Assembly (NCBI GenBank): GCA_009869945.1
Contig: WIXG01000380.1
Span: 1 to 64,000 of the forward strand
DNA from: Mesaphorura yosii
Taxonomy: Eukaryota > Arthropoda > Collembola > Poduromorpha > Tullbergiidae
Reading direction: 5' to 3'
Length of the DNA: 64,000 bases
The translations under genes were made by a program, and so were the position numbers. Under the pieces are notes generated by a model. The model was given only the letters and a program-made list of their open reading frames with translations. It did not search any database and was not told the DNA's origin. Shown here in pieces: positions 11,001 to 22,082 of this stretch. Every line of letters begins with the position of its first letter. The stretch's first letter is position 1.

Positions 11001-12373
11001 CAATGACTCTAGGATTAAACCTTAAGCGTAACAACAAACTTAACGTTAAACTTCAGTACAGTTGTAATGCGACGCATTGTTTGGCCAGAATTTCACGAGA
11101 ATTTGTCACTGAGCTGTGAGGATCTTGCTAATTCGCATGAGTTCAATTTGCCAATTGTGATGGTAATAACGAGCTCGCAATTAGCATACATTTCCAGTGT
11201 ATTTCATTCGCCATGGGCGAACATAATAAAATAAATGTTACGGTTCTCAATACTCCTCAGTACGCAACAGCAGCAATTCGAGCACTGCGCAGGCTTCGCA
11301 ATGACTTTGACTTGACTATTGACTGTTTGAATCTATTTGATATTTGCACGTGTGGAATGATATTTCTCATTCACACTCCCAAAAATGAAAAGGGGCAACG
11401 GCAGCGGGAACAAAAACAATGCGAATTGTCAATCGGAATTCATAATGATAATTATACTGACGAAACTTGCGCTTCGCATTCCATTCTGCTTACGTCGACT
11501 GTCGACTCTTTCTTTCTGTACATCATTCATATACTCCGTGCGTTATACAGCGAATGCAGACTACTACCTGATAATCTGATGCAGTGATGTTAAATGTTAC
11601 TGATAATTAAATAATGCACTCGCGATTCATACTCAAATGTTATGCTAAGCACTTAAGCGTGGTGGTTGAAATCTGAATTGAAGTACGTACATGTTCGAGA
11701 GAGAGAAACATAAAAGAGATGAAATTGATTTGGAGTTTCATTAATCGCAGTTTCATAGTTGATTCGCTCACACCACAAGCAAGCGCCTCACGTTATTTCA
11801 TAGCGTTGTCTCAAGTGGCAAGGGAAAGAGTTCAGTCTTTTTGCAAATCGGCAGATATCACTGCAAATTACAACTTAAGGTCCAAGCACCAGTGCAGTAA
11901 TAATATCATGTCAATCATAGTCAAAGTCTCGCCCGTGTCGCCTCAGACTTCCATTCGCGTCACACAATCGTAATCGCAGTCGCAGTCCAAGTCGTAATCG
12001 CAATAATACGTATTAATTTATTTAATATTTGCTGGGTCAGTTTTTCTCCTCTTGTTTTCTTGTCATCTTCATCCTGCCTACATAGAAACAAAAGCCGCTC
12101 GATCGTGAAGCACAGAACGAGTCGCAGCATCCCACCGCACCGCTCAATTTGCGAATAAAAGCAGCACAGGCCGTCCGTCTCGTGCACAGTGGATTCTTGG
12201 ACGTCTTCTTGGACGGGCGACAGTAAACAAGTCAAATCAAACAGTTTAGTGCCTTGGCGCTTTAGTTTCAGTGTGTGTTTGAGTTTAGTTTCTTAATCTT
12301 CAGTCAGTTTGTGTGCTGTGCGTTGCGTGTCTCAAATTCTCATCTTCACCCAAACAGCGAAAGGAAACGTGAA
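8091..12373. other. 4.3-kb gene-poor intergenic region, including the SLC13 5' flank
   Basis: No exon with family resemblance, RNA gene or bounded transposon was found on either strand; open frames here are short and lack motifs or signal peptides. The last ~350 bp should contain the SLC13 promoter and 5' UTR: there is a GAATAAAAGC AT-rich element near 12151 and TCAGT initiator-like motifs at about 12264 and 12299. Confidence 0.55.
8573..8596. repeat. AAATTGGT x3 short tandem repeat
   Basis: Three consecutive 8-bp units, AAATTGGT AAATTGGT AAATTGGC. Trivial slippage repeat. Confidence 0.85.
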
Positions 12374-15300
12374 ATGGGTCTCTCAGTCACTCAGCGATGG
12401 CCAGTCATTAACAACTGGAAGTTTTTCCTCCTCGTCGGCCTCCCGATTGTCCTCCTCCCGATTCTCTTCATCGAAGACACCGACCAATTAGGGGACAGCA
12501 AAAACAACACACTCCGGGATTCGACGGTAAGTTCGTCGGTCGCTCAGTCGGCTTGCGTCTTCTCTCGCAACTCACAGGCGTCCTCAAATTTTTGGCAATT
12601 TGGACAATTTTCGATTTTCTTCAGAAATTCAAGTGTGCGTACGTCATCATCCTGATGGCCGCGTACTGGATGGTCGAGGCAATGCCGCTGGCGGTCACTT
12701 CCTTCCTACCAATTGTCCTCTTCCCGCTCCTTGGTGTTCAGGACACTTGTAAGTCTCCTTCGCAGATTCCTTCGACGACTATCTCTAACTGTTTGCATGC
12801 ATTGACTAAACGAATGGCGCGTCCATTTCAGCCGGTGTGTCCATCAACTACATGCGAGAGACAAACATGATGTTTGTTGGCGGGCTGATCATCGCGATAG
12901 CAGTCGAGTACTCGAATCTTCATAAACGAATCGCGCTCCGAGTCCTCACACTTGTGGGAAGCTCTCCGATAAGGTAAGACGCGGTCATACGACAGATTCG
13001 CAATTTGTGACGTGCGAATTTGAGACGCGCTGTCTCAAATTCCCCGAAAGGACGCCGCGCTGCTGCGCTTCCAGAATTCCAGAATCAGAAACCTGTGCCG
13101 TGAGCAGCCGTGAGGAACACACGGCTTTTTCGCGAATCTCAATCGGCAATTGCAAATGAGTGCGAGTGCGGCATATTTTCGCTCAATTTTAATTGTTCAA
13201 TAACATTTCCACATTCCAGCGGCATCGGTAATAGCAATTGACATGTCCAGGATGAAATTGCACAAAAAATGTGCTTTGGAATGCAGTTCAGCCGCTCAGC
13301 CGTGTTGAGCCGCTAACCTTGACAGGATACAAAAAATACTACAATACAGTAGCATTTGCTCAGGTTAATGTAGCCGTGCCGTAGCTCGGCTGTCGACTGT
13401 CAACTTGCGTATTGTCATTCTTGGCACTATTGCGTTTACGTCCGTTGACGATAAAGCAATAATTATATCATTATAGCCACATACCGTAGGTTGGAATGTC
13501 TTCTCTTTCTGTGGCGACTGACGAGCTCATCCTCATTCGGCGAGCGTAATGAATTATTCCATGAACCGATAATTGAGATAGATTGCGTGATGCGTCTTGA
13601 AGAGTTTGAACTTTTACATGTTGAATTTTGCAAAACCTGCCAACCGCGCTCTATTATTATACTTGTTTCATTGTCGTTTGGCCGTAAATTGTAAATTTTA
13701 CGAAAACAAATCGAGTATTCGATAATTGAGATTAACGTGGTTGGAATTTCTGTTTATTTAAGGCGTGATATCGACGAGCTCAGCTCAGCTGTTGTTGTGT
13801 AATTGCCCTGTTATGGGCATTGTAAAGATAAAGATAATGGTAATCCTGCTCTTGAGTGCTTGGCTGGCACTTGACTTCAATCCAATCAGCAACTGAGCAA
13901 TCAAATCAGGCAACACGCTTACATATTTCTCAGAATTATAATTCAGCGGCTTGGCTTACGGCCGCGCTGCAAATCCACTAGAATGCTACATTGCATTCTA
14001 GGTTAAGCAAACATAAACATGAACGTGTGTCAGTGACTCGTGAACTCGGACTGTGACTGTAAACTTGGCCTGGCCTGGCACTCTCTTTCTCTCGAGATAA
14101 CCCAATTTCCACTTTGAACTATTTCGAAACGGTAGGACGACGGACAGAAGTAGAAATTGGATGCGACTGGCTCAATCCAGTCGCATCTAATCGATAGCCT
14201 AAATATGAATGGAAGATTTGGTGGCTTGACATGGCCTGTTGGGTTAAATCTGGTCATGAACTGAATTGATCAGCCTGGTATTGTTTCTTCCACCCCCACC
14301 AATCAAATCAAATCAACAAACTTGCTTTTGCCATTGCCATTCGTTGGCGTCTGATAACTGACAATCCATTGCATTAATTCGGAACAGACAGTTTAGAATA
14401 GAATAAGACAATAATTGGCAACATGTTTCTGCGTTTTGCTATTGTTGGAGGGAATTTCGACTATCTGCTGCGCGCTTCTTTGATTTTGACAGTCAACCTT
14501 CGTGAAAAAGATGAGCACAATGACGAGTCGTTGTCTTTTCGCAAATATTTCTATTTTTTAAAAATGCCAAAATTAACTCAAGCGCATGCCAGCACACAAT
14601 TTCCTGTCAGACGTCAGATTGGAAGCCAAGCCACAATTTGCGTATCGCGCTAATTGCTGAATTGGATTTATGCGTACACGGGCGACGCCCGTCAGCCGTC
14701 ATGCTCTGATTGGTTTGTATCTCTCATTGATGCGTCGGTCGTACGTGAGTTTAATATTAAACTCGCTGCTCGCGTTACGTATTGACCTTCATGAGAAAAA
14801 GGTGTTCAGGTGTTGCGTTGTGTTCTCTGCTTAGCAAGAAAAGAACAGCAACAACTTACCTACACCACTCGCGTAATAAAGCAAATCAGGTTTTGGCTTT
14901 GGCTGGAACCGCAGCCGTCGCGGCACAGGTGACAGGCCAACTCAACAGAATTTATCCAAGCCGAAAGCTGACTCTGTTAAATGTCAATTACGTTAAGGTT
15001 ACACGCTTCAGGTTTTTGTAGTCTTGCGCTGGAATTCCTGCATAAATTAATCGCCTGCCTTGCTAATTGTTTTGAATTGTAATTGTTTCTCGCAGACTGA
15101 TGCTTGGCATGATGATCACAACCATGTTTCTCTCAATGTGGATCTCAAACACAGCAACGACGGCAATGATGGTTCCTATTGTGCTCGCCGTACTCGATGA
15201 ACTGCACGCGGTAATTCAGCTCCTGCTTCTTCTCACGCTTACGCGGTCTTTTGTTTGCTATTTCTGACGATGCCACGACCTCGGCTGCGAAAATATGTGC

Positions 15301-18300
15301 AAGAGCCCGAGCTCAAGGCATTCCTTCCATTCTTGCCATATTTTCGCCAGGCCCTGCCAAATGCCATGTCACTCGATATGCGACAATAACAATGCACGCA
15401 CGGTACATTGATAGAATTAATAATGCGTACGTACACGGCCAGACAATCAGGCGACAGCGCAGCCGCAGTGGACGAGCACGAGCTCAACGAGTGACATGTG
15501 ACGTGAAGGAATGTGCCACCGTACGAGAGGAATGAGTGATACAATCTTGAATGCCTACAGTGAAAGTTGCATGGCGCCTACACGTCTGCCGAACGCCGAT
15601 ACTGTCAAATAGCCCAGAGCAATTGCAATCGCAGTGGCAAGTTTTTACAACATGAGCGACAGGCTTGATAATAAACAATAACGGTTTAATGAGTTGAAAC
15701 AATTCCATTTACCATTTTAAACTTTAAAAGTGGCACACTGGCCTGGGCTCGCCTGCCTCCACCTTTTTTAATTTTCCTATTGAGATTAAGAGTTCAATAT
15801 TATTTAAAGAGTTCGAACCCCAATGGACTATCAATTGTCAATTACATTGCGTTGCGTAACTTTCTACTCTACTTTACCGTACAAGTACATCATAAGTCTT
15901 TGCCTATGTTTCGACTGCGACTGCAATGATAAAATATTTAATGATCTTGTCCCGATTCGCGCAGGATATCGACGAAGAGTCCGTTGCGGAAAAGAAGAAT
16001 GGAAGCATCGGCATTTCGACGATCGACATGAAGAACCACCTGAATAACCGCCGACGGTCCTCCATCCACTCTGATGAAATGCACGATATCGAGGGATACC
16101 AGGTGACAATCTCAAACGGGAGCGCCATGATTTCTATACCCACCAATACGCTGGCGGTGGTCGCTGCAGCCGAGTCACAGTCACTGCCGGTCATGGTCGA
16201 TGAAGAAGCCAACATTTACGCGTCAAAGTAAGTTGACCAGAGTCGCCAGAGTGAATTTTTTCATTTCCGAATTTGTTCACAAATTCTAGACAAGATTAGA
16301 GATAATTGTGATTATAGGCATTTAGCACGTGAATTACATGCACGTCAGTTACGACAGGCGCACTTTAAAGTTGGCAAAGCCAAGTCAAGCGTTGCATAAT
16401 TCTCGTCATCAATCAATTGTTAAGCTGACTTTTCAGACTCAATTGCGGGAACTTCCACTGTATTTAGTGTTAAACAGCTAAATTATTGGACTGACAATTT
16501 AAGTAGTCGTGTACTGATTACTGATACTGCTCTACTCGGTGTTTAGAGAAGACGAAGAGTTAAAGCGCCAGCTCTTGATAGCCGTCTTGTGCGCCGCCAA
16601 CATTGGCGGGCTCTTCTGGCCGTTCACGTCCACCTCATCCGGAGTTCTGTACAACTACATTTCTCGGTAAATAGGATCAGTTTCTTAAACGCAATCATTG
16701 TGCAATGTGTAGCATCTTCTTTTCTTTGCACGATTAATTGCTCTCTCATTAACACATAACACGTAGAATTAACCAGCAGCAAACATTTTAGACCATTTAG
16801 TAAATAACTCGTGTAAATAACCGAAAAATTAACTGAAAATCTGCTTTCTGTGAACGGCAAACGGCTGATTGAATGCACTCGCTACATTTGTAATTTGCAG
16901 CGAATTCGCATGCGAATTGATTTGTGAACACATTTGCTCATTCATTTTATGTTGAATTACTACTAAAATCGTGCATGAAGAACAGAGCACGACGCGACGC
17001 GACAATTTAATTGGCAGTCGGTATTGTATCATTTGGCATGACACGGCATAACATCGTAATCGAATCTCGTTCATTAACATGCACACTCAAAGGCAAGGAC
17101 GAGGTTAAGTGGTTGACGGTGAAGGCTGCTGTCATCGTCGTAAACTAAGCCACTAATTATTCCAACGACACTTTTGACCTTAAACTATTGTACCAGTGCC
17201 AATCAATGCAACGACAACAGAATTTTGTTGAGAATTTCTTTTGTGCTGTGCTGTTGTGGTTTATGTTATGTAATTTTATGTAATTTGACAAGTTACGTTT
17301 ACGTGTTTGTGACTTCATGTTTAATGTCAATGTTAATGCTCAATCCAGAGATTTCATTAAGGCCTTTCTGTTGGCCACTGCCTTCTCGTCAAACATTGGA
17401 GGAACAGGAAGTGTGACCGGACTCACTGCAAATTTGATTCTAATGAATAATGTAGCAACGTAAGAAACGGATCTCGTATCTCAAACGCAATCGCGTACTT
17501 TTATGGGCCTGGGCCAAAAGGTTGCGGTTTTCTTCAGATCTTCGATTTTTTCTAATTTAGGCAATTCAAAGCTGCCAACACTGCAAAGGCTGCTTGTTTC
17601 ACGACAAACTATCGCGTCAGGCAGGTCAAGGTTGAGGTCTAGAGTCAAGCAGGCACGAATTGCATGTTGAATATTGACGAACGTGTGTGTGTATCGATGA
17701 AATCTGGTCTTCAATGTGTGGTCGTATGAAATGTGCTGCTGTATCCTGAAATTTGCTAATTTGCTCGATTAGACGAAGAAGCATGATGCGTGGACTTCTC
17801 CTGGGCGTCGGGTACGCGTCCAACATTGGCGGTACGGGCTGTCTAACCGGGAGTGCTGTGAATCTTGTTCTCTCGGGCAAATTACAACTGTAAGCCATCG
17901 TCACAGCCTCCACGTCCACGCCCACGTGTGTTGTCCGATTTGTGTTGTATGTGTGTTTGTGCTGTCTGTCTTGTATTGTTTCCAAAGCTTCACTACACAA
18001 AATTCAGAAGACTGGTCTCTGCATGCTGCTTCATTTGCATGCGGCAATTAGGCTTGTAATCTTAGAAATCATTCTAGCACTTGAATGGCTTGAAATTCGG
18101 CACGTTGCTAACTGTCGAAGCTTAACTTGCATGTTGCAGGCAGAATGAAGCGGCCGCCAAGGAGAAGGAGAACAAGAAGCTGGCAGCCATTAAAATGTAC
18201 TTGTTTGCTATTGCGTACTCATCGAATATCGGCGGGACCGGAGTTGTGACGGGGAGTGTGCCCAACCTGGTCATGCTCGAACTAATTGCTGAGTAAGTTC

Positions 18301-19732
18301 CGGGAAAGTAAGAATTCGGGATTCCTGCCACTCGCTTGCGCAGTTGGCCCAGTGAAACGTCCAAGTCCAAAGTGAAAGTGATATTTTTCGTCGTTCGTCA
18401 GTTATCTTCGTTCCTGCCTGGATATCGTCCAAGATTCGTTCGTACAATTCGACGTTGTTGGATTCTGAAGTGATTCGCTGTAATAATAATTGCTCTGTTA
18501 ATTGCTGTTGTGATTTACACGCTTCTGCTTGAGCTTAATTTAATTTGATCTCTACTCTTTCCGTCTTCCCGCATCTTTCCTATTTCTTTCTGTGTCGCTT
18601 ATATGCTTGACCGTGAATTTAGTTTGATTAATTAACTAATAATACTTATTTATGCGTCGGCCTGCAGTGAGAACATTAGTCAAGACGGCAAGTATCAGGA
18701 TCTCACGTTTGCAACGTGGATGGTGTTCAACATCCCGGGCATGCTCATCAACGTCTTCATCGCCTGGATCTACCTTGCGACAGTGTTCTTTGGAATTCCA
18801 GACTGGATGAAGTGTGGGAAAAGCAAAACTGCTCAGATCGAGGACCGAAATCGGGAGAAGGTCGAGAAGGTGTTGCTGCAGAAGTACAAAGACCTGGGAA
18901 AGATCACGTTCCACGAACTTGGGGTGGCCCTCATCTTCGTGTTTGTGGTGCTCCTTTGGTTCTTCCGAGAGCCCAAGTTCATCAAAGGCTGGGCTGATTA
19001 CATCAAACCGGTCCACGTTGGCGATTCAACGGCAGCTATGTTGGCAGTGTTTCTGCTTTTTGTCATTCCCAAAAGCTTGGATTTCTTTAATGGAGGTGAG
19101 TTGAACTCAAATTAAAAAAATTCGCAATTACGCAATTCGAATTCCGTCTTAAACGGACAAACTTAACTTTAATCGCCTTGCTTCTATTTGAAGGTTCCTC
19201 GGACACTCTGCTCGATTGGAAATACGTGCAAGACAATCTTCCCTGGGGCGTCGTCCTCCTCATGGGCGGAGGGTTTGCACTCTCCGATGCAGCTACAGTC
19301 TCTGGGCTCTCGCAATGGATCGGCTTGCAATTGAACGGGCTGGAGCATCTTGACAAACGTGTCATTCTGATTATCGTCATGCTCGTGACCGCAGCCATAA
19401 CGGAAGTCGCGTCAAATACCGCCACAGCCAACGTTCTAGTCCCAATACTGATCAGCCTATCAAAGAACCTGAAGCTCCATCCGCTGTATCTCAGCTTGCC
19501 TGCAACGATAACCTGCAGCTACGCCTTCATGCTGCCAGTGGCAACCCCACCAAACGCCATCGTGTACGGCGCCAGTGGTGGCAGAATGACAATCATGGAC
19601 ATGGTCAAGACGGGGATGTTTATCAACCTCGTGTGTGTCGTAGTACTGTTCCTACTCCAGATTTCCTATGGCGAACTCCTGTTCGACTACTCCAACTACG
19701 AATATGCTAATTCAACGATAACGACGGGTTAG
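12374..19732 (+). CDS. Indy: SLC13 Na+/di-tricarboxylate cotransporter (INDY-like) with a four-exon alternative cassette
   Basis: Constant exons: 12374-12526, 12625-12748, 12832-12973, 15096-15210, 15965-16227, 18668-19095, 19194-19732; between the last two blocks' flanks lie four alternative cassette exons (listed separately). All joins are GT-AG and in phase. With one cassette the protein is 624-638 residues, normal for the family. SLC13 proteins import citrate, succinate and sulfate-like anions coupled to Na+. Seen motifs: [12 protein letters not shown] (first SNT, exon 4), NIGGTG in three of the cassettes, [12 protein letters not shown] (second SNT, last exon) and the C-terminal signature [15 protein letters not shown]. 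Exon 5 encodes a long hydrophilic loop rich in Ser, Asp and Glu. The third intron (12974-15095) is 2.1 kb with no nested gene recognised. An AATAAA at 20129-20134 is a possible polyA signal. The start ATG is the first in the exon that precedes a hydrophobic helix, [17 protein letters not shown]. Confidence 0.93.
16547..16666 (+). other. Indy: SLC13 alternative exon 6a (diverged motif)
   Basis: 120-bp exon, acceptor GTTTAG and donor GTAAAT, phase 2 at both ends. It encodes [21 protein letters not shown] then [11 protein letters not shown]. The hydrophobic helix and ANIGG are kept, but the T-G-x-x-T-G-x-x-x-N block present in 6b, 6c and 6d is replaced. First base A completes the Lys codon begun in exon 5. 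Confidence 0.8.
17349..17459 (+). other. Indy: SLC13 alternative exon 6b
   Basis: 111-bp exon, acceptor ATCCAG, donor GTAAGA, phase 2 at both ends. It encodes [18 protein letters not shown] followed by [15 protein letters not shown]. First base A completes Lys with the AA left by exon 5. Confidence 0.85.
17773..17889 (+). other. Indy: SLC13 alternative exon 6c
   Basis: 117-bp exon, acceptor GATTAG, donor GTAAGC, phase 2 at both ends. It encodes [20 protein letters not shown] followed by [15 protein letters not shown]. First base A completes Lys with exon 5. Confidence 0.85.
18140..18292 (+). other. Indy: SLC13 alternative exon 6d
   Basis: 153-bp exon, acceptor TTGCAG, donor GTAAGT, phase 2 at both ends. 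It encodes a charged lead-in ([19 protein letters not shown]) and then [28 protein letters not shown]. First base G still gives Lys (AAG). Among the four it is closest to the textbook SLC13 sequence in keeping the Pro-Asn pair. Confidence 0.87.
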
Positions 19733-20505
19733 CGCGCTAGTTAAATTTTTAATTCATAATTTAAGTTCCATTAGCCGTTATGTACGTAGATTAGATTTTT
19801 GTAAGACTAAACTTTGCTGTTTGCTCAATGGCGCATGAATCGCAATCACAGTGATTGTATGATTGTAATTAAAAGTGCTGCGTAATTCACAAGCAAAGCA
19901 AATGAAGCAAGCAATTCGTGCAATCGAATTCTGTTTTAAATTGTAAATACCAAAACTACAGTCAGTATTTATATTTGATGTATTGTAAATTGTAATAATG
20001 TTGTAAATATCATGTAAATACTAGAATGTAATATTGAGATTAAATGTAATACTGTAAACTGCAAAAATTAACTAAAATTCTCGGGATTTGGGCTTGGGGC
20101 AGAGTGGAGACAAACAAGGCAAGGGTTCAATAAAATCGAAATCGATCATCGCAATTTCCTGGGCAAGTGCCACAAAACCAAAGGGTTAGGCTAGCCCTTA
20201 ATTGCAGAAAACCCCGAACTGCTGGACCCTTCACGTACTTTTCATAGGAGTAGGCTGAACCGTAAAGAGGGAAATTGCAGGCGCAAAAGAGCTACGGAAC
20301 GAGCGCATCGTCACACGTCCGTTTGGCTAGAATTTTTTCGAGCAGACTGAATCCGTATTTCCTGTTGTAGCCGTAGCCACCTGTGAATTGGTGATCGATC
20401 GTGATTTGCCAGCAGCTTCAATTTCTTCCTGTCCAAGCTGATGCAAATGCGCGAGAGTCTTGAAATGGTCTATGTGTGACGTCAGCCTCCTAGTGCTTCA
20501 AATTT
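19733..20505. other. SLC13 3' UTR and downstream spacer
   Basis: AT-rich 3' flank with many TGTAAAT/GTAAT motifs around 19940-20060 and an AATAAA at 20129-20134. No further gene recognised. Confidence 0.5.
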
Positions 20506-20736
20506 TCATGTAGAAATCAATTTTGCATTGACGCTTACCCTGTGGAATGTTGAAAGAGGTACGTTGTCTGAATTGTTGTCGTTATCATCATCCTCACTAT
20601 GTGGGTCTTCGTCACCTGAACTTGCATTTTCAGCATCGTTCTCGGTTATTGTTTTCAAAATCTTTAGGGCATCTTGGCAGGCCAAATTAATTATGTGGGC
20701 CAAACACCTGACTCGATCGTTTGCTTCATTAAACAC
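20506..20736 (-). pseudogene. hAT transposase fragment
   Basis: Minus-strand translation contains VRCLAHIINLACQDALKIL, the strongly conserved core preceding the insertion domain of hAT transposases, then an acidic stretch typical of these proteins. No terminal repeats or C-terminal dimerisation motif could be found nearby, so this is an isolated relic. Confidence 0.75.
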
Positions 20737-20887
20737 GGGTTTCTATCATTTAGAACGTGGACTGAGTGCTGCCATAGTCGCGCTGTGCTAACTTGAAACG
20801 AGACAACCTAGTGCGATATGGTAGAAACGTAACGACGCAATATAATGCTATATGATAGATACGCAACGACGGAAGACTTCGCACCCT

Positions 20888-20947
20888 TACCATGGCAACC
20901 ATGAGACCTCGCAGTGTTACTATGGCAACCATCAGATCTCGCAATGT
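20888..20947. repeat. 30-bp tandem duplication
   Basis: Two 30-bp units, 20888-20917 and 20918-20947, both starting TAC-ATGGCAACCAT and containing CTCGCA-TGT, with about four differences. A looser ~34-bp pair with the motif TATG-TAGA-ACG-AACGACG lies just upstream at about 20812-20872. Confidence 0.75.
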
Positions 20948-20950
20948 TAC

Positions 20951-22006
20951 CTGCGTGAAATATTTAAGAATTATAAGACTGGGGAAGAAGTGCAATTGCC
21001 TTCGGCAGTGATTCAAAATTGCCGTCACCTTTCCAGCCTCGATTTCCAAGATTTGACCAACTTACTCTACCATTGCTGTCGTGAAGTAGGGTTGTAATAA
21101 ATAAGAGTGTGAGATTAAAAAACGGGAGTACAATCTCCACATTGTGGTTTCTAATTAATTGCGGAAAAATACGGTAATGATAGTAAATCATTAGTAACGA
21201 TCTTAAAAAGCGAGTACAAGTTTTGTGTCGGAGGATGCTTCAAGACCAAGAAATGTTTAAAGTGTTTTTTGTCCAGGTCCGCTTCCAATTTTGTCGCCCG
21301 TATTTTCAGGCGTGGGCCACCATTGTGAAACAATTCGTACGTCAGCGCAACTTCTGAACATCACCTTAGAAGATTTCTATCGGACAAATTAATGCAAATC
21401 TAAGAAGTCACGTGAGGTCACTTGGGTTTACAATTAGCAAGTGACAATTACAGGTACCATGTAATGGTCTTGCGCTTAATTCCACGTGTTGTGCTTCATG
21501 AGTAGGTCATGTCTTAGAGTTTAGCCTGAGACCGATCAAATCAACAAGATTTAGGTTATTGGAAATCGTTGAATTGAACTTTTGCATATTGATTCTTGTA
21601 CACCCTAGCACTGAGGTGTCGTAATGCTCACCTTCGTCAAGGTTAATACGACTATTTATGAGTAATTAAGATGTGTATCTTGGGTACACAATGATATATC
21701 CAGTCATTACACAATTGCACATCTTTCCCCATGTCAGCATGCAATTTTATCGCTACGTTCCACAATATATTTTTCCTTTTGCAAAAAACATTTTGAAACC
21801 CCGTGTGAGCTCCCCCACACGAGCAAAAATTCGGTCATAGGTTGACATTTTAATCCGTTAATAACTTGGTTATTGATTTGATGAAGGAAACTTAACTTAA
21901 ATCATGCATTCATTACGACATTTCTCCAGGGGCTTGGCCACTATCGTAAAAATATTGTAAGATAATGAACGACTATCTTGGTCATTACCTAGCCTATATG
22001 TACAAG
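20951..22006. other. Intergenic, nothing recognised
   Basis: AT-rich DNA between the hAT relic and the next chemoreceptor gene. No motif-bearing open frame was found. Confidence 0.5.
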
Positions 22007-22014
22007 TATAAGAG
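22007..22014 (+). promoter_or_regulatory. Candidate TATA box of the 22.1-kb chemoreceptor
   Basis: TATAAGAG 69 bp upstream of the start codon. The position would allow a short 5' UTR of about 40 bp. Confidence 0.4.
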
Positions 22015-22082
22015 CAGTATACAGTGACCAAGAAGTCAACCATTTCCATTTGTTGGTCGGTCCCGTACCAGTTCCATTAACA

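Noticed and set aside
15805-15825. AGTTCGAACCCC resembling a tRNA T-arm/B box
   Set aside because: No acceptor stem, D-arm or anticodon stem can be built around it; it is inside an SLC13 intron.
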